A stretch of DNA of 64,000 nucleotides from Candidatus Gemmiger avistercoris (GCA_019116705.1 DXBF01000054.1:1-64000), one strand, 5' to 3'. Positions 52,279 through 62,470 are shown, counted from the stretch's first letter. The notes: generated by a model not told the origin, from the letters alone. Numbers and translations: made by a program.

Positions 52279-53481
52279 TTATCCTGCCGATGAAACAAGA
52301 CTGTACGCCAAACATCCAAAACAATAGCCAAAACTTAACGCACTTACGTCCTGTGCCGCCGTGATGGAAAATTCTCCCACCTGTTCTTCCCCGCATTTCA
52401 GCCTTACCGCCCCGACCCGGGCCCCGGCTTCGACGGGCGCCGCCAGTTCCTGCGGCAGATCCAGTTCCGCCGTCAGCGCATCGCCCTGCCCTTTCTGCAT
52501 GAGGATCGACTGCGGCACTGCATACTCCAGTCCCACCGCCTCCGCCGTTCCCCGCTCTACCGGCAAACTTTGCGGAGCGTCCTGCGGGATCACGACCGGC
52601 GCATTTTCATAGTGCGAAAAACCGTAATCCAGCAAAGCGGCTGCCGCTTCGAACCGTTCCTTGCCCGAAGCCGCCCCCAACACCACCGCGATAAGGCGCA
52701 GGCCGTTGCGCTCCGCACTGGCCGCGATACATACCCCCGCCCGGCTGGTGGTCCCGGTCTTGAGGCCGGTGATCCCCTGGTAGCTTTTCAGCATTTTGTT
52801 GGTGTTGACCAGCTGGGTCTCCCCGCCGCGCAGTGTGTCTGTCCAGATCGAGCAGTAGTCCCGCACTTCGGTATGGTTCAGCAGGACTTCCCGGCTCATG
52901 ACCGCCACGTCATGAGCGGTGGAAAGATGCCCTTCCTGGTCCAGACCGCAGGCATTTTCAAAGTGGGTGTTGGCCATCCCCAGGCGTGCCGCCTCAGCGT
53001 TCATCTGTTCCACGAAGGCAGGCTCGCTCCCTCCCACATACTCCGCTACCGCAACCGCAGCATCATTGGCACTGGAAACACAGATCGCCTTGAGCAGATC
53101 GTCAAGCGTCATCTGCTCCCCCGCTTCCAGCCAGATCTGGCTGCCGCCCATGCTGCTGGCATGTTCACTGACCGGCACCAGATCCTCCCGGGAGATCTTC
53201 CCTGCCTCCATAGCCTCAAAGGTCAGCAACAGCGTCATGACCTTGGTGATGGAGGCGACGGGACGTTTTTCTTCGGCATTCTTTTCATACAGCACGGCGC
53301 CCGAATCTTCATCAATAAGAATGGCCGCCGCGCATGGCACGTCAAAATCTTCCTTCCCGGCCGGGACGATCCCCTGCCCAGACCCCGGGGGTTCGTTTTG
53401 CGGCGTCTCGGCCGGAACACCGGGCAGTGAGAACGGCAACAGAAGCAGGCACAGAAGCAACGCCAGCGCACGCTTTTTCAT
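52279..53481 (-). CDS. D-alanyl-D-alanine carboxypeptidase (DacF/DacB type)
   Basis: The 400-residue penicillin-binding enzyme trims peptidoglycan stem peptides. It has a signal peptide (about residues 1-24), the three active-site motifs SITK, SAN and KTG ([13 protein letters not shown]), and a C-terminal PBP5-like domain ending in a hydrophobic segment that may anchor it. DacF is sporulation-specific in Bacillus; here the neighbours do not prove that role. The ATG is at the signal peptide start. Confidence 0.93.
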   Translation of the reverse strand: MKKRALALLLCLLLLPFSLPGVPAETPQNEPPGSGQGIVPAGKEDFDVPCAAAILIDEDSGAVLYEKNAEEKRPVASITKVMTLLLTFEAMEAGKISREDLVPVSEHASSMGGSQIWLEAGEQMTLDDLLKAICVSSANDAAVAVAEYVGGSEPAFVEQMNAEAARLGMANTHFENACGLDQEGHLSTAHDVAVMSREVLLNHTEVRDYCSIWTDTLRGGETQLVNTNKMLKSYQGITGLKTGTTSRAGVCIAASAERNGLRLIAVVLGAASGKERFEAAAALLDYGFSHYENAPVVIPQDAPQSLPVERGTAEAVGLEYAVPQSILMQKGQGDALTAELDLPQELAAPVEAGARVGAVRLKCGEEQVGEFSITAAQDVSALSFGYCFGCLAYSLVSSAG

Positions 53482-53546
53482 AGCAACAGCACCTCCGCTG
53501 AAAATCGGCTTTGTTTAAGGCTATGCGCGCCGCCGCCGCTTTAGTA

Positions 53547-53575
53547 TTGCGGTTTTCTTCGGTTTCCAGTATAAT
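53547..53575 (+). promoter_or_regulatory. Promoter of mtaB
   Basis: TTGCGG, 17 bases, TATAAT, 50 bases ahead of the ATG. Confidence 0.6.
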
Positions 53576-53624
53576 TTAAGCATTGCATTGCGTTGCTATT
53601 TTTAAATAGAAGGATTTTGAAACT

Positions 53625-54923
53625 ATGCGTGTGACATTCTACACTCTGGGCTGCAAGGTGAACCAGACAGAGACCGGCGCCCTGGCGCAGCTGTTCGAGG
53701 AAAACGGATATACCGTCGTGCCGGGCGGCGAGGCGGCCGACGTATACGTCGTCAACAGCTGCACGGTAACAAATTTCGGAGACCAGAAAAGCCGCAAATG
53801 GCTGCGCCGCGCCAAACGGGAGAATCCCGGCTCCGTGACCGTGCTGACCGGATGCTATCCGCAGGCATTTCCCAAGGAGGCCGCCGCCATCTCCGAGGCC
53901 GACGTAGTCACCGGTTCCGGGAACCGCCGCGCCATCCTGGCGGATGTGCAAAAAGTCCTGGAGGGCGAGGCCGAGCGGGTCATCGACATCCGTCCGCATC
54001 GAAAAGGCGAAGCCTTTGAGGAACTGCCGATGGACCGTTTTGCCGAACACACCCGGGCGTTTGTCAAGGTGGAGGACGGCTGCAACCGCCAGTGTGCCTA
54101 CTGCGTGATCCCCCGTGCCCGCGGCCCGGTGCGAAGCAGGGCCGAAACCAGCATCCTGCAGGAGATCCGCCGTCTGACCGAGGCCGGTTACAAGGAGATC
54201 GTGCTGACCGCCATCAGTTTGCCCAGCTACGGCACCGATACCGGGAGCAGCCTGGTCGAACTGGTCGAAAAGGCGGCCGCTGTACCCGGCGTGGAACGCC
54301 TGCGCCTGGGCAGCCTGGACCCCGACATGCTCTGCGACGAAGATATCGCACGGCTGGCGCAGGTTTCCAAACTGTGTCCGCAGTTCCACCTGAGCCTGCA
54401 GAGCGGCTGCGACAAGACCCTGCGGGCCATGCGCCGCCCCTACACCACCGCCCAATATGCCGCGATCGTGGAGAAGCTGCGCGCCGCCTTCGGCGAGGCA
54501 CTCAGCCTTACCACCGATGTGATCGTCGGGTTCCCCGGTGAGACGGAAGAAGACTTTGCCGCCAGCCTGGCGTTCGTCACCGGGCAGCGCTTCCTGAAAG
54601 TCCATGTTTTTCCCTACTCCCGCCGCGAGGGCACGCCCGCCTATGATTTTCCCGCTCAGGTCCCCGAACATGAAAAGGAGAACCGCAGCCACCGCATGAC
54701 GGCCGCCGTGGAGGCCGTGCGCGCCGAGGAGGCATCCCGTATGGAAGGGCGGCGCGCCGACGTCCTTCTGGAAACGCCTCTTTCCGCCACGCTGTTCACC
54801 GGTTATACCCGGCAATATCTGCCCGTCCTGGTGTCCGCCCCCGGCTGCAAAACCGGCGACATCGTGCCCGTTACACTGGGGGCCTGGGACGGCAGGCGGT
54901 GCCGTGCCGAATATGCGCGCTGA
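53625..54923 (+). CDS. mtaB: tRNA (N6-threonylcarbamoyladenosine-37-C2) methylthiotransferase MtaB
   Basis: MtaB converts t6A37 to ms2t6A37 in tRNAs reading ANN codons. The 432-residue protein has the methylthiotransferase N-terminal domain with three Cys (TLGCKVNQTE, NSCTVTN, TGCYPQ), the radical SAM motif CNRQCAYC and a C-terminal TRAM domain. The conserved LTGIHLGSYG segment reads LTAISLPSYG here, a mild divergence. The ATG has AGAAGGA upstream. Confidence 0.94.
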   Translation: MRVTFYTLGCKVNQTETGALAQLFEENGYTVVPGGEAADVYVVNSCTVTNFGDQKSRKWLRRAKRENPGSVTVLTGCYPQAFPKEAAAISEADVVTGSGNRRAILADVQKVLEGEAERVIDIRPHRKGEAFEELPMDRFAEHTRAFVKVEDGCNRQCAYCVIPRARGPVRSRAETSILQEIRRLTEAGYKEIVLTAISLPSYGTDTGSSLVELVEKAAAVPGVERLRLGSLDPDMLCDEDIARLAQVSKLCPQFHLSLQSGCDKTLRAMRRPYTTAQYAAIVEKLRAAFGEALSLTTDVIVGFPGETEEDFAASLAFVTGQRFLKVHVFPYSRREGTPAYDFPAQVPEHEKENRSHRMTAAVEAVRAEEASRMEGRRADVLLETPLSATLFTGYTRQYLPVLVSAPGCKTGDIVPVTLGAWDGRRCRAEYAR

Positions 54924-55014
54924 GCGCTCACGTTTTTCTTCGTTCCATTCTTCCCAAGTACACGCAGCAGCCTAAAAATCGTTGATTTTTTCCCGTTTTT
55001 TGCGGCTGGCCCCC

Positions 55015-55043
55015 TTGCCAAACAGGGATGTTTTTGGTAAAAT
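55015..55043 (+). promoter_or_regulatory. Promoter of the [FeFe] hydrogenase gene
   Basis: TTGCCA, 17 bases, TAAAAT. Confidence 0.8.
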
Positions 55044-55108
55044 TTTAACAGGCGTGGCAAACATACCGCCCTTAGATAAATCGGAGCATAACAAAAGGAG
55101 CAATCACC

Positions 55109-56632
55109 ATGAGAGGTATCTACACCCCCGTTACGGATATTCGGCGTAAGGTGTTCACGGAAGTTGCACGCATGGCCTATGAAGTCAACGAAATGTCTGA
55201 CTATGCCAAGCTGATGCATGAACTGCCCTACAAGATCATTCCTGGCGAGGAACGTTCGCTTCGCAGCAGCATTTTCCTGGAGAGAGCCATTATCTCCGAA
55301 CGCATCCGTCTGGCCATGGGACTTTCGCTGCGTCCGCTGGACGAGAGCGTGCCCGCCACCGAAGGGCTCGAACAGAGCGTCAGCGCCGACAAATATTATG
55401 AGCCGCCGCTGATCAACGTGATCAAGTTCGCCTGCAACCGCTGCCCGGAGAAGATCATCAAAGTCACCTCCATGTGCCAGGGCTGCCTGGCCCATCCCTG
55501 CCAGGAAGTCTGCCCCAAGCATGCGATCAGCTTCCGCAACGGCAAGAGCCATATTGACCAGAGCCTGTGCATCAAGTGCGGCCGCTGCGTCAACGCCTGC
55601 CCCTACGGCGCCATCGTCAAGAGCGAGCGTCCTTGCGCCGCCGCCTGCGGCATGGGCGCCATCCACTCGGACGAGTACGGCCGTGCCGCGATCGACTACG
55701 ATAAGTGCGTCTCCTGCGGCATGTGCCTGGTCAACTGCCCCTTCGGCGCCATCGTGGACAAAGGCCAGATCTTCCAGCTGGTGCAGTCCATCAAGCGCGG
55801 CGACAAGGTGATCGCCATCGTGGCCCCCGCCTTCATCAACCAGTTTCCGGGCATGACCCCCTCCAAGCTCAAGGCCGCCATGCGCAAGCTGGGCTTTGCT
55901 GACGTGGAGGAAGTTGCCATCGGCGCCGATCTGTGCACCATTGACGAGGCCCACGACTTCCTGGAAGAAGTTCCCGCCAAGCACCCCTTCATGGGCACTT
56001 CCTGCTGCCCCGCCTGGAGCGTCATGGCCAAGAAGCTGTTCCCCGAATATGCCGACTGCATCAGCATGACCATGACCCCGATGGTGCTGACCGCCCGCCT
56101 GCTCAAGAAAGACCACCCCGACGCCCGCATCTGCTTCGTTGGCCCCTGCTCCGCCAAAAAGCTGGAAGCCAGCCGCCGCTCTGTCCGCAGCGAGGTCGAT
56201 TTCGTCCTGACCTTCGAGGAACTGATGGGTCTGTTTGAGGCCAAAGCCGTTGACTTTGCCGCTCTGCCCGACAACCCGGAGGACAGCTTCAACAGCGCCA
56301 GCGCAGACGGCCGCGGCTTTGCGGTTTCCGGCGGCGTCGCCCAGGCCGTTGTCAACGCCATCAAAAAGATCGATCCCGACCGCGAAGTCAAGGTCGCCAG
56401 CGCCCAGGGCCTGTCCGACTGCCGCAAGATGATGATGATGGCCAAGGCCGGCAAATACAACGGCTACCTGCTGGAAGGCATGGCCTGCCCCGGCGGCTGC
56501 ATCGCGGGCGCCGGCACGCTGGCGGATCCCGCCAAGAGCGCTGCCATGCTCAACAAGTACAAGACGGAAGCCCCGATGAAGAACTCCACCGAGACCCCCT
56601 ACAAGGATTCCATCAGCCTGCTGAAGTACTGA
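55109..56632 (+). CDS. [FeFe] hydrogenase, group B-like
   Basis: The 507-residue protein has a ferredoxin-type N-terminal part with several 4Fe-4S motifs (CQGCLAHPCQEVCPKHAI, CIKCGRCVNACP, CVSCGMCLVNCP) and an H-cluster domain. The four H-cluster cysteines are present: TSCCPAW (L1), GPCSAKK (L2) and MACPGGC (L3). The L2 motif GPC instead of MPC points to group B-type enzymes of gut Clostridia. It probably exchanges electrons of ferredoxin with H2. HydE/F/G maturases are not in the window. Confidence 0.93.
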   Translation: MRGIYTPVTDIRRKVFTEVARMAYEVNEMSDYAKLMHELPYKIIPGEERSLRSSIFLERAIISERIRLAMGLSLRPLDESVPATEGLEQSVSADKYYEPPLINVIKFACNRCPEKIIKVTSMCQGCLAHPCQEVCPKHAISFRNGKSHIDQSLCIKCGRCVNACPYGAIVKSERPCAAACGMGAIHSDEYGRAAIDYDKCVSCGMCLVNCPFGAIVDKGQIFQLVQSIKRGDKVIAIVAPAFINQFPGMTPSKLKAAMRKLGFADVEEVAIGADLCTIDEAHDFLEEVPAKHPFMGTSCCPAWSVMAKKLFPEYADCISMTMTPMVLTARLLKKDHPDARICFVGPCSAKKLEASRRSVRSEVDFVLTFEELMGLFEAKAVDFAALPDNPEDSFNSASADGRGFAVSGGVAQAVVNAIKKIDPDREVKVASAQGLSDCRKMMMMAKAGKYNGYLLEGMACPGGCIAGAGTLADPAKSAAMLNKYKTEAPMKNSTETPYKDSISLLKY

Positions 56633-56645
56633 TTACCGATAAGGC

Positions 56646-56686
56646 AAACGGCCTCCGCGCTTGATGCGCGGAGGCCGTTTATTTTT
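56646..56686 (+). terminator. Terminator of the hydrogenase gene
   Basis: A 15-bp perfect stem (AAACGGCCTCCGCGC/GCGCGGAGGCCGTTT) with loop TTGAT, then ATTTTT. Confidence 0.95.
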
Positions 56687-56708
56687 CCCGGCAGATCTGC
56701 CGGACCTC

Positions 56709-57194
56709 TTATTTATGATATTTCATCCCCGCATTGATAGTGCAGGCGCGGTACAGCTGTTCCGCCAGCACGAGCCGCGCCAGCTGATGCGGCAGCGTGA
56801 TGCGCCCCAGGCTGATCTTCTGGTTTGCCGCCCGTTTCACCGCCTCATCCAGCCCGTGGGAAGAGCCGATCACAAAGGCCAAATCCCCGGCGCCGCTCCC
56901 TGCCCGCTGTTCCAGCAGCGCAGCCAGTTCCTCGCTGGAGATCTGCTTTCCCTCCACGCAGAGGGCCACCAGATAGGCGCCTTTGCGCACTGCGCGCAGG
57001 ATGGCTTCCCCTTCCTTCTGCAGCGCCTTTCCGATTTGTTTATCGCTGGCGTTTTTATCCGCGATTGCAGCCTCCGGCAGTTCCAGAATCCTGAAATTAC
57101 AGAATCCTCCCAGTCGCTTTTGGTATTCTGCCACACCTGCGGCAAAATAGGACGCATTCAGTTTTCCCACGCAGATCAGGTCGATATTTTGCAT
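56709..57194 (-). CDS. rlmH: 23S rRNA (pseudouridine-1915-N3) methyltransferase RlmH
   Basis: The 161-residue SPOUT methyltransferase has the knotted SAM site FVIGSSHGLDEAVKRAA and the C-terminal HQLARLVLAEQLYRA with YHK end. It modifies helix 69 of 23S rRNA on mature 70S ribosomes. It follows the metallo-beta-lactamase gene by 12 bases. Confidence 0.96.
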   Translation of the reverse strand: MQNIDLICVGKLNASYFAAGVAEYQKRLGGFCNFRILELPEAAIADKNASDKQIGKALQKEGEAILRAVRKGAYLVALCVEGKQISSEELAALLEQRAGSGAGDLAFVIGSSHGLDEAVKRAANQKISLGRITLPHQLARLVLAEQLYRACTINAGMKYHK

Positions 57195-57206
57195 CGCAGA
57201 TCTCCT

Positions 57207-57998
57207 TTAAAATTCCAGCAGCGGGCTGATGTCGTTGCGGGTCTGGGCCTGCACGATCACATCCCGCCCCGGCTGGATGCCCGCCGCCAGCAATACGTTG
57301 TATACCGTGGTGAGGGCCAGTTCCGGCGAGTTGTTGGTCTGGCTCAAATGACAAAGGGCAAACTTCCGGCATCCCTCCTGGATCAAGTCCAGGATCGCAG
57401 CGGCACATGCCTTGTTGTCCAGATGCCCCCGGTCGCTGGCGATGCGCTTTTTCAGATAATACGGGTAGGGGCCGCCGTGCAGGCTGAAAGCATCATAGTT
57501 TGCTTCCAGTGCCACCAGATCACAGCCGGTCAGGCTATCCGCCACTACCGGCGTCAGTATGCCCAGGTCGGTGGCGATCGCCATGCGCCGGCCATCCGCC
57601 GTCAGGATGCGGTACCCGCAGCAAGGCACGTCGTGGCTTGTTGGGAACGCCGTGACCCGGAAACTCCCGATATCCAGCGTCTGCCCTCCATCTACAGCGA
57701 CCGCTTCCACGGCGGGCGGCAGCGTTCCGCGGGATTCCAGCGTTTCCAGCGTATCGGCGCTGCTGTAAACCGGCAGCGGATATTTCTTTAAGAACGTATC
57801 CAGCCCTGCCACATGATCCGAGTGCTCATGGGTGACCAGAATGCCCGCGCAATCCATCACCGATAACCCCAGTTTGCGCAGAGCCGTCAGCGTCGTCCGG
57901 CAGCTTTTTCCCATGTCGATGAGCAGGTACTCCTGCCCGCACTGCACGACGCCGCAGTTCCCGGAAGAACCCGAATACAGGGTGGTAAAAAATGCCAT
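57207..57998 (-). CDS. MBL-fold metallohydrolase (WalJ/YycJ-like)
   Basis: The 263-residue protein has the metallo-beta-lactamase fold with TLYSGSSGNCGVVQ at the start and the zinc site HEHSDHVAG, plus the downstream SHDVPCCGYR. WalJ-type proteins are exonucleases tied to DNA replication control. The ATG has AAGGAAAC upstream. It lies between murA, separated by a terminator, and rlmH, as in many Firmicutes. Confidence 0.9.
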   Translation of the reverse strand: MAFFTTLYSGSSGNCGVVQCGQEYLLIDMGKSCRTTLTALRKLGLSVMDCAGILVTHEHSDHVAGLDTFLKKYPLPVYSSADTLETLESRGTLPPAVEAVAVDGGQTLDIGSFRVTAFPTSHDVPCCGYRILTADGRRMAIATDLGILTPVVADSLTGCDLVALEANYDAFSLHGGPYPYYLKKRIASDRGHLDNKACAAAILDLIQEGCRKFALCHLSQTNNSPELALTTVYNVLLAAGIQPGRDVIVQAQTRNDISPLLEF

Positions 57999-58031
57999 AG
58001 TTTCCTTCTCTTTCCTCGGTTTACATCCCAC

Positions 58032-58060
58032 AAAAAGTGGGCCGCCTGCTGGCGGCCCAC
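58032..58060 (-). terminator. Terminator of murA
   Basis: GTGGGCCGCC pairs with GGCGGCCCAC around a four-base loop, then TTTTT on the minus strand. Confidence 0.92.
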
Positions 58061-58070
58061 CGGCCTGGTT

Positions 58071-59354
58071 TTACATTGCACGGGTGATCGCGTTGGCCGG
58101 GACTTCGACCCGGCGAATATCCGCCCCCAAAAGCTGCAGCTTTTCCACAATATTTTCGTAACCGCGCTCAATGTGGATCGTTTCATCAATCTCACTCACG
58201 CCGTTGGCCGACAACGCCGCCATCACCATCGCTGCGCCCGCGCGCAGATCCGTAGCGCGCAACGGGGCCGGGCGAAGTTCCTTTACACCCTCGATGACCG
58301 CCACCTGACCGTCTACCCGGATGTTGGCGCCCATATGCACCAGCTCATCCACATAGCGGAAGCGGTTTTCCCAAATGCCTTCGGTGACGATGGAAGTTCC
58401 CTCCGCCAACGTCAGCAGGGCTGTCATCAGCGGCTGCATATCCGTCGGGAAACCGGGGTGCGGCATCGTTTTGACTTTCAGCGGATGCAACGGCCCTGTA
58501 CGGGTGATGCGCAGCGCATCATCGTATTCCTGGATCGTACAACCCGCCGCACGCAGTTTTGCCGTGATCGGTTCCAGATGCTTGGGGATCACGCTGTGCA
58601 GCGTCACGTCCCCTTTTGTGATCGCTGCGCCGACCATGTAACTGCCCGCCTCGATCTGGTCAGGGATAATCGAGTAGTTACAGCCGTGCAGCGAATCCAC
58701 ACCGTGGATCTTGATGACATCCGTGCCGGCGCCGTGCACATCGGCCCCCATCATGTTGAGGAAATTGGCCAGGTCCACGATATGCGGCTCGCGGGCCACG
58801 TTTTCCAATACCGTCGTGCCCCTTGCCAGGACCGCGGCCAGCATGGCGTTCATTGTAGCGCCCACCGAAACTGTGTCAAAAAACACATGCGCGCCTGTGA
58901 GTGCGTCGGCTCTGACGTGGATCTGGCCGTATTCCACGGAATCCTCCGCCCCCAACGCCGTAAAAGCTTTCAGATGCTGGTCAATGGGGCGGGGGCCCAG
59001 ATTGCACCCTCCCGGCATGGCGACCTGCCCCGACCCAAAACGGCCCAGCAGCGCGCCAAGGAAATAGTAGCTGGCACGCATCTGACGCGAAAGTTCGTTG
59101 GACACTTCCGTGCAGTCGATATGCGTCGTGTCGATCTCATATGTACTGCGGCTGACCATGCGGATCTCCGCCCCCAGTTCGCTGAGGATCTGCAGCGACG
59201 CCATTACGTCACTGATGCAGGGCAGATTTTCGATCAGACACTTGCCGGCAGCCAGAATCGTAGCGGGCAGAATGGCCACCGCCGCATTTTTTGCGCCGCC
59301 GATATTGACGTCGCCCTGCAGCGGCTTACCCCCGCGGATCACAAATTTTTCCAA
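58071..59354 (-). CDS. murA: UDP-N-acetylglucosamine 1-carboxyvinyltransferase MurA
   Basis: MurA performs the first committed step of peptidoglycan synthesis and is the target of fosfomycin. The 427-residue protein has the active-site Cys in MPGGCNLGPRPID, GGAKNAAVAILPA, and the C-terminal RAGAAMVMAAL. The TTG start is chosen because AAAGGAGA lies seven bases upstream; longer forms start ahead of the likely promoter region. A Cys in this position implies fosfomycin sensitivity. Confidence 0.95.
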   Translation of the reverse strand: MEKFVIRGGKPLQGDVNIGGAKNAAVAILPATILAAGKCLIENLPCISDVMASLQILSELGAEIRMVSRSTYEIDTTHIDCTEVSNELSRQMRASYYFLGALLGRFGSGQVAMPGGCNLGPRPIDQHLKAFTALGAEDSVEYGQIHVRADALTGAHVFFDTVSVGATMNAMLAAVLARGTTVLENVAREPHIVDLANFLNMMGADVHGAGTDVIKIHGVDSLHGCNYSIIPDQIEAGSYMVGAAITKGDVTLHSVIPKHLEPITAKLRAAGCTIQEYDDALRITRTGPLHPLKVKTMPHPGFPTDMQPLMTALLTLAEGTSIVTEGIWENRFRYVDELVHMGANIRVDGQVAVIEGVKELRPAPLRATDLRAGAAMVMAALSANGVSEIDETIHIERGYENIVEKLQLLGADIRRVEVPANAITRAM

Positions 59355-59529
59355 ATAAAGCTCTCCTTTGTGCAGTGGGCGGCGGAAATTGCCGTCTTGG
59401 ATCCACCTTCGCACACTTTGCCTTATTATACACCATTCCGCCGTTTTTGAAAAGTGGTTTCTACCATAACTGCGAAATTTGTGTGAAAAGCCCTACACCA
59501 TATAGTGCCGGCAGCCTTTTCCGGATGTT

Positions 59530-61368
59530 TTACATGCCGGGGAACAGCGAATAGGCGCTGAACAGGGACCCGTTGTAGGTCATCTCGAAATGGCAGTGGT
59601 TGCCCGTCGAGTTGCCGGTGGAACCGACTTCCCCGATCTTCTGGCCCTGGGTCACGGCCTGGCCCTGGGTCACCACGATCCGGGACATATGCCCGTAGAG
59701 CGTCGTGTAGCCGTTGCCGTGGTCGATCTCCACATAATTGCCGTAGGAGTAATGCCATCCGGCCGCGACCACTGTGCCGGAGTCGGAAGCTACGATGGTC
59801 ACACCGTACGGGGCACAGATATCCGCGCCGCGGTGGCCGCTGCTCATCCAGCGGCTCACATACGTATACTGCGGCACCGGCCAGATGAAGCTGCCGGAAC
59901 CGATCTGCGCCACCATGCCGCTCTTGAGCCGGGTGCCGGTGACCGTGATCTCCGGCACCGGTTCCTTGGTCACCGTGTAGGCGATGGCCTGCCGGTCCGT
60001 CACCACGCCGTCGATCATGGTGACCTCATAGGTCACGTCCTCGGAGCCTTCTTCGCCTTCCTGCAGGGTGACCACTTCACCGAACTCATACTCGGAGGAC
60101 TCGGAGTTCTGCGTATCGAACGGAATGGATACCGTCTCCATCTCCCGGCGTACGACCTTGACCTTCAAGAGTTCCGGCGACGCCACGCCCGTGATCAGTT
60201 CCGTGCCCTCGGACACTTCCTGGTCCAGCGTTTCCAGTTCCGGGTTCAGCTGTGCCAGGGAATCGAAGCTGACACCGGTAGCATCCACAATGCTCTGCAC
60301 GGTGTCGCCGTCTGCCGCCGTATACGTCTGGATGCCTCCGCCCGCATTCAGTTCGTTGATGATATCGCTGTACGAACTGATGGATTCGTTCAGGAACACG
60401 CCGTCCACCAGGCGGATCTCGTGGGCAAAAGCCGTATAGACCGAGGGGTCCAGCGCGTCCTCGTAGGGTTCCTTGACGCTTTCCAGGTAGGTGCGCAGAT
60501 GGTCGCCCTCCGTCGTGACGAAGCGGAGTTCCCCGTCCACATAGACGGCCGTGGCGTCCACGATCTCATCGCTGGCGGTGCGCAGAATCGCGTTGGCGAT
60601 TTCGCTTTCGGTCATGGTACGCCCGGAGATTGCCAGCGTATACGTAGGCGAGACATCCCATTGGGTATCAGGGACCGTCGTACCGCTTTCCACCAGCATA
60701 TCCTTTGCTGTGCTGATACGGGACTGCACATCCTCCCGTGCGTTTTCAAAGACCTGTTCGTTGGCCACATAGCCGACGGTCTCCCCGTTCACCTGCACGT
60801 TGAGCACAAAACGGACGTTCAGCCCGTTGCGCACGATCACTACCAGCAAAACAGCCGCCGCCACGGGCAGCACATAAGTCAGGGCATTCCACGCCAGCGG
60901 GAAATACTTTTTGATGCCGCTGCGCAGATACTGCCGCTTGGCTTTGCGCAGCTGGCTGGCATCCTCTACCTCAAGCTGATCCTTCAGCTGGCTCATATGC
61001 CGCACGCCCGAAGCCATCCGTTTGAACGGGCTGGTCAGATCCGCGACAAGGGTCAGTATCCCCTGTACAAAGGGGCGGATGATCAGCAGGAGCAGGTTCC
61101 CCAGCGTCGCCGTAAGCGCACGGACAGCCACCCGTACTTTCCGCCAGGCGCAGACCAGCGCATATTCGACCCAAAAGCCGACTAAGTACAAAAAATTTCC
61201 GACCAGGGAATTGTAGGGGATCCTCTTGAAAGTTCCGCCCCCCCGGCCATGACGGCCCTTGCTTTTCTTTTTGTGGTGTCGCGCACGCGCTGCCTGCGTA
61301 TCCGGCTGCTTCGCCTGATCTTTTTCCTCCACCGCTTTTGATTTTTTATCCGTCTGGGTAGAATTCAA
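59530..61368 (-). CDS. Large M23 metallopeptidase with LysM and G5 domains
   Basis: The 612-residue protein has a basic, Lys-rich N-terminus, a membrane segment near residues 180-200, LysM-like repeat (about 350-400), a G5 domain (about 400-480) and a C-terminal M23 domain with HRGADICAPYG, HGNGYTTLYGHMS and HCHFEM (zinc ligands present). It probably cleaves peptidoglycan cross-links outside the cell. The TTG start has GGAG about ten bases ahead. Lies 70 bases after the pseudouridine synthase. Confidence 0.88.
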   Translation of the reverse strand: MNSTQTDKKSKAVEEKDQAKQPDTQAARARHHKKKSKGRHGRGGGTFKRIPYNSLVGNFLYLVGFWVEYALVCAWRKVRVAVRALTATLGNLLLLIIRPFVQGILTLVADLTSPFKRMASGVRHMSQLKDQLEVEDASQLRKAKRQYLRSGIKKYFPLAWNALTYVLPVAAAVLLVVIVRNGLNVRFVLNVQVNGETVGYVANEQVFENAREDVQSRISTAKDMLVESGTTVPDTQWDVSPTYTLAISGRTMTESEIANAILRTASDEIVDATAVYVDGELRFVTTEGDHLRTYLESVKEPYEDALDPSVYTAFAHEIRLVDGVFLNESISSYSDIINELNAGGGIQTYTAADGDTVQSIVDATGVSFDSLAQLNPELETLDQEVSEGTELITGVASPELLKVKVVRREMETVSIPFDTQNSESSEYEFGEVVTLQEGEEGSEDVTYEVTMIDGVVTDRQAIAYTVTKEPVPEITVTGTRLKSGMVAQIGSGSFIWPVPQYTYVSRWMSSGHRGADICAPYGVTIVASDSGTVVAAGWHYSYGNYVEIDHGNGYTTLYGHMSRIVVTQGQAVTQGQKIGEVGSTGNSTGNHCHFEMTYNGSLFSAYSLFPGM

Positions 61369-61438
61369 AGTAAGGGGTCTCCTTTCCGCGTTATCACGTG
61401 GTAAAGAAAGGGCCAATTCCGCAGCCCTTTGCGGGATC

Positions 61439-62338
61439 TTACAGTTGTTCCGATTGCCAGCCTTCCAGCAGGCCGTCTTGCTCCGCCAGCGCCCGCATAT
61501 CCCGCGGCAGGTCACTGGCGATCCGATGTGTCACGCCGGTATAGGGGTGCAGAAACCGAATGACGGCGCAATGCAGGGCATGGCGGCCTATCTTTTCCGC
61601 CGAACCGCCGTACAGCGTGTCCCCTGCCAGCGGATGCCCGATGTATGCCATATGTACCCGGATCTGATGGGTGCGCCCCGTGCAGGGCGTGCAGGCCAGC
61701 AGGCTGAACCCAGGGCCGGCCGCCAGGACCTCATACTCTGTACGGCTGTATTTCCCCTGCGGGGTGACACAGCGCCCGATGATAGAATCGCCCCGCCGGC
61801 CGACCGGCGCTTCCACGCACCCCGGTCCGCGCGGCATCGTACCTTCTGCGATGGCCAGGTAGCATTTGCGCACGTGGGCGGCCAGCCCCGCCGCTGCAAA
61901 AGCGTTCTGCGCGCAGAGCACCAACCCGCTGGTATTCTTGTCGATACGGTTCACCGGACGGAACACGCCTGGCCGCCCCTGCTCCTGCAGATGGTAGATC
62001 CACCCGTTGGCCAGGGTATGGTCAGGGTAGTTGAGCGTGGGATGGACCGCCAGCCCTGCGGGCTTATCCAGTACGGCAACAAAGTCGTCCTCATACGCGA
62101 TCGTCAAAGGGACCGGCTGGGGCGTGACGCTTGTCGGCGGGTCAGGCGGCAGTGCGAATGTCACCCGCTGCCCCGCACGGACCGGCTGATCCGTGTGGAT
62201 GGCGGCGCCATCCGCAAAAAAGCCCTCCCCTGCATGTTTTACAGATTTGATCAGACCGGCGGTCAGACCACAGCTGCGCAGGAAAAGGCCCAGACGCTGG
62301 CCCTCGGCTTCCGGCGGCACAAGATAACAAAGCTCCAC
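61439..62338 (-). CDS. RluA-family pseudouridine synthase
   Basis: The 299-residue protein has an N-terminal S4-like region and the RluA core with RPVNRIDKNTSGLVL, where the Asp is the catalytic nucleophile (usually HRLD), and GRTHQIRVHMAYIGHPLAGD. Target site is probably 23S rRNA, but the family is broad. The GTG start has AAAGGAGG seven bases ahead. Same strand as the M23 gene. Confidence 0.9.
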   Translation of the reverse strand: MELCYLVPPEAEGQRLGLFLRSCGLTAGLIKSVKHAGEGFFADGAAIHTDQPVRAGQRVTFALPPDPPTSVTPQPVPLTIAYEDDFVAVLDKPAGLAVHPTLNYPDHTLANGWIYHLQEQGRPGVFRPVNRIDKNTSGLVLCAQNAFAAAGLAAHVRKCYLAIAEGTMPRGPGCVEAPVGRRGDSIIGRCVTPQGKYSRTEYEVLAAGPGFSLLACTPCTGRTHQIRVHMAYIGHPLAGDTLYGGSAEKIGRHALHCAVIRFLHPYTGVTHRIASDLPRDMRALAEQDGLLEGWQSEQL

Positions 62339-62420
62339 CGCCGCGCCTCCTTTAATTTTACACCTATACGTTGGTATTATAGCATAAAGCAAAGGCCGAT
62401 GCAAACCCAATGTTTGCCAC

Positions 62421-62459
62421 AAACAGAAAGCGGCACACCATGCCGCAGCAGGTGTGCCG
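62421..62459 (-). terminator. Terminator of RNase P RNA
   Basis: CGGCACACC pairs with GGTGTGCCG around an 11-base loop, then CTTTCTGTTT on the minus strand. Confidence 0.8.
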
Positions 62460-62470
62460 AAACGGTTCTG

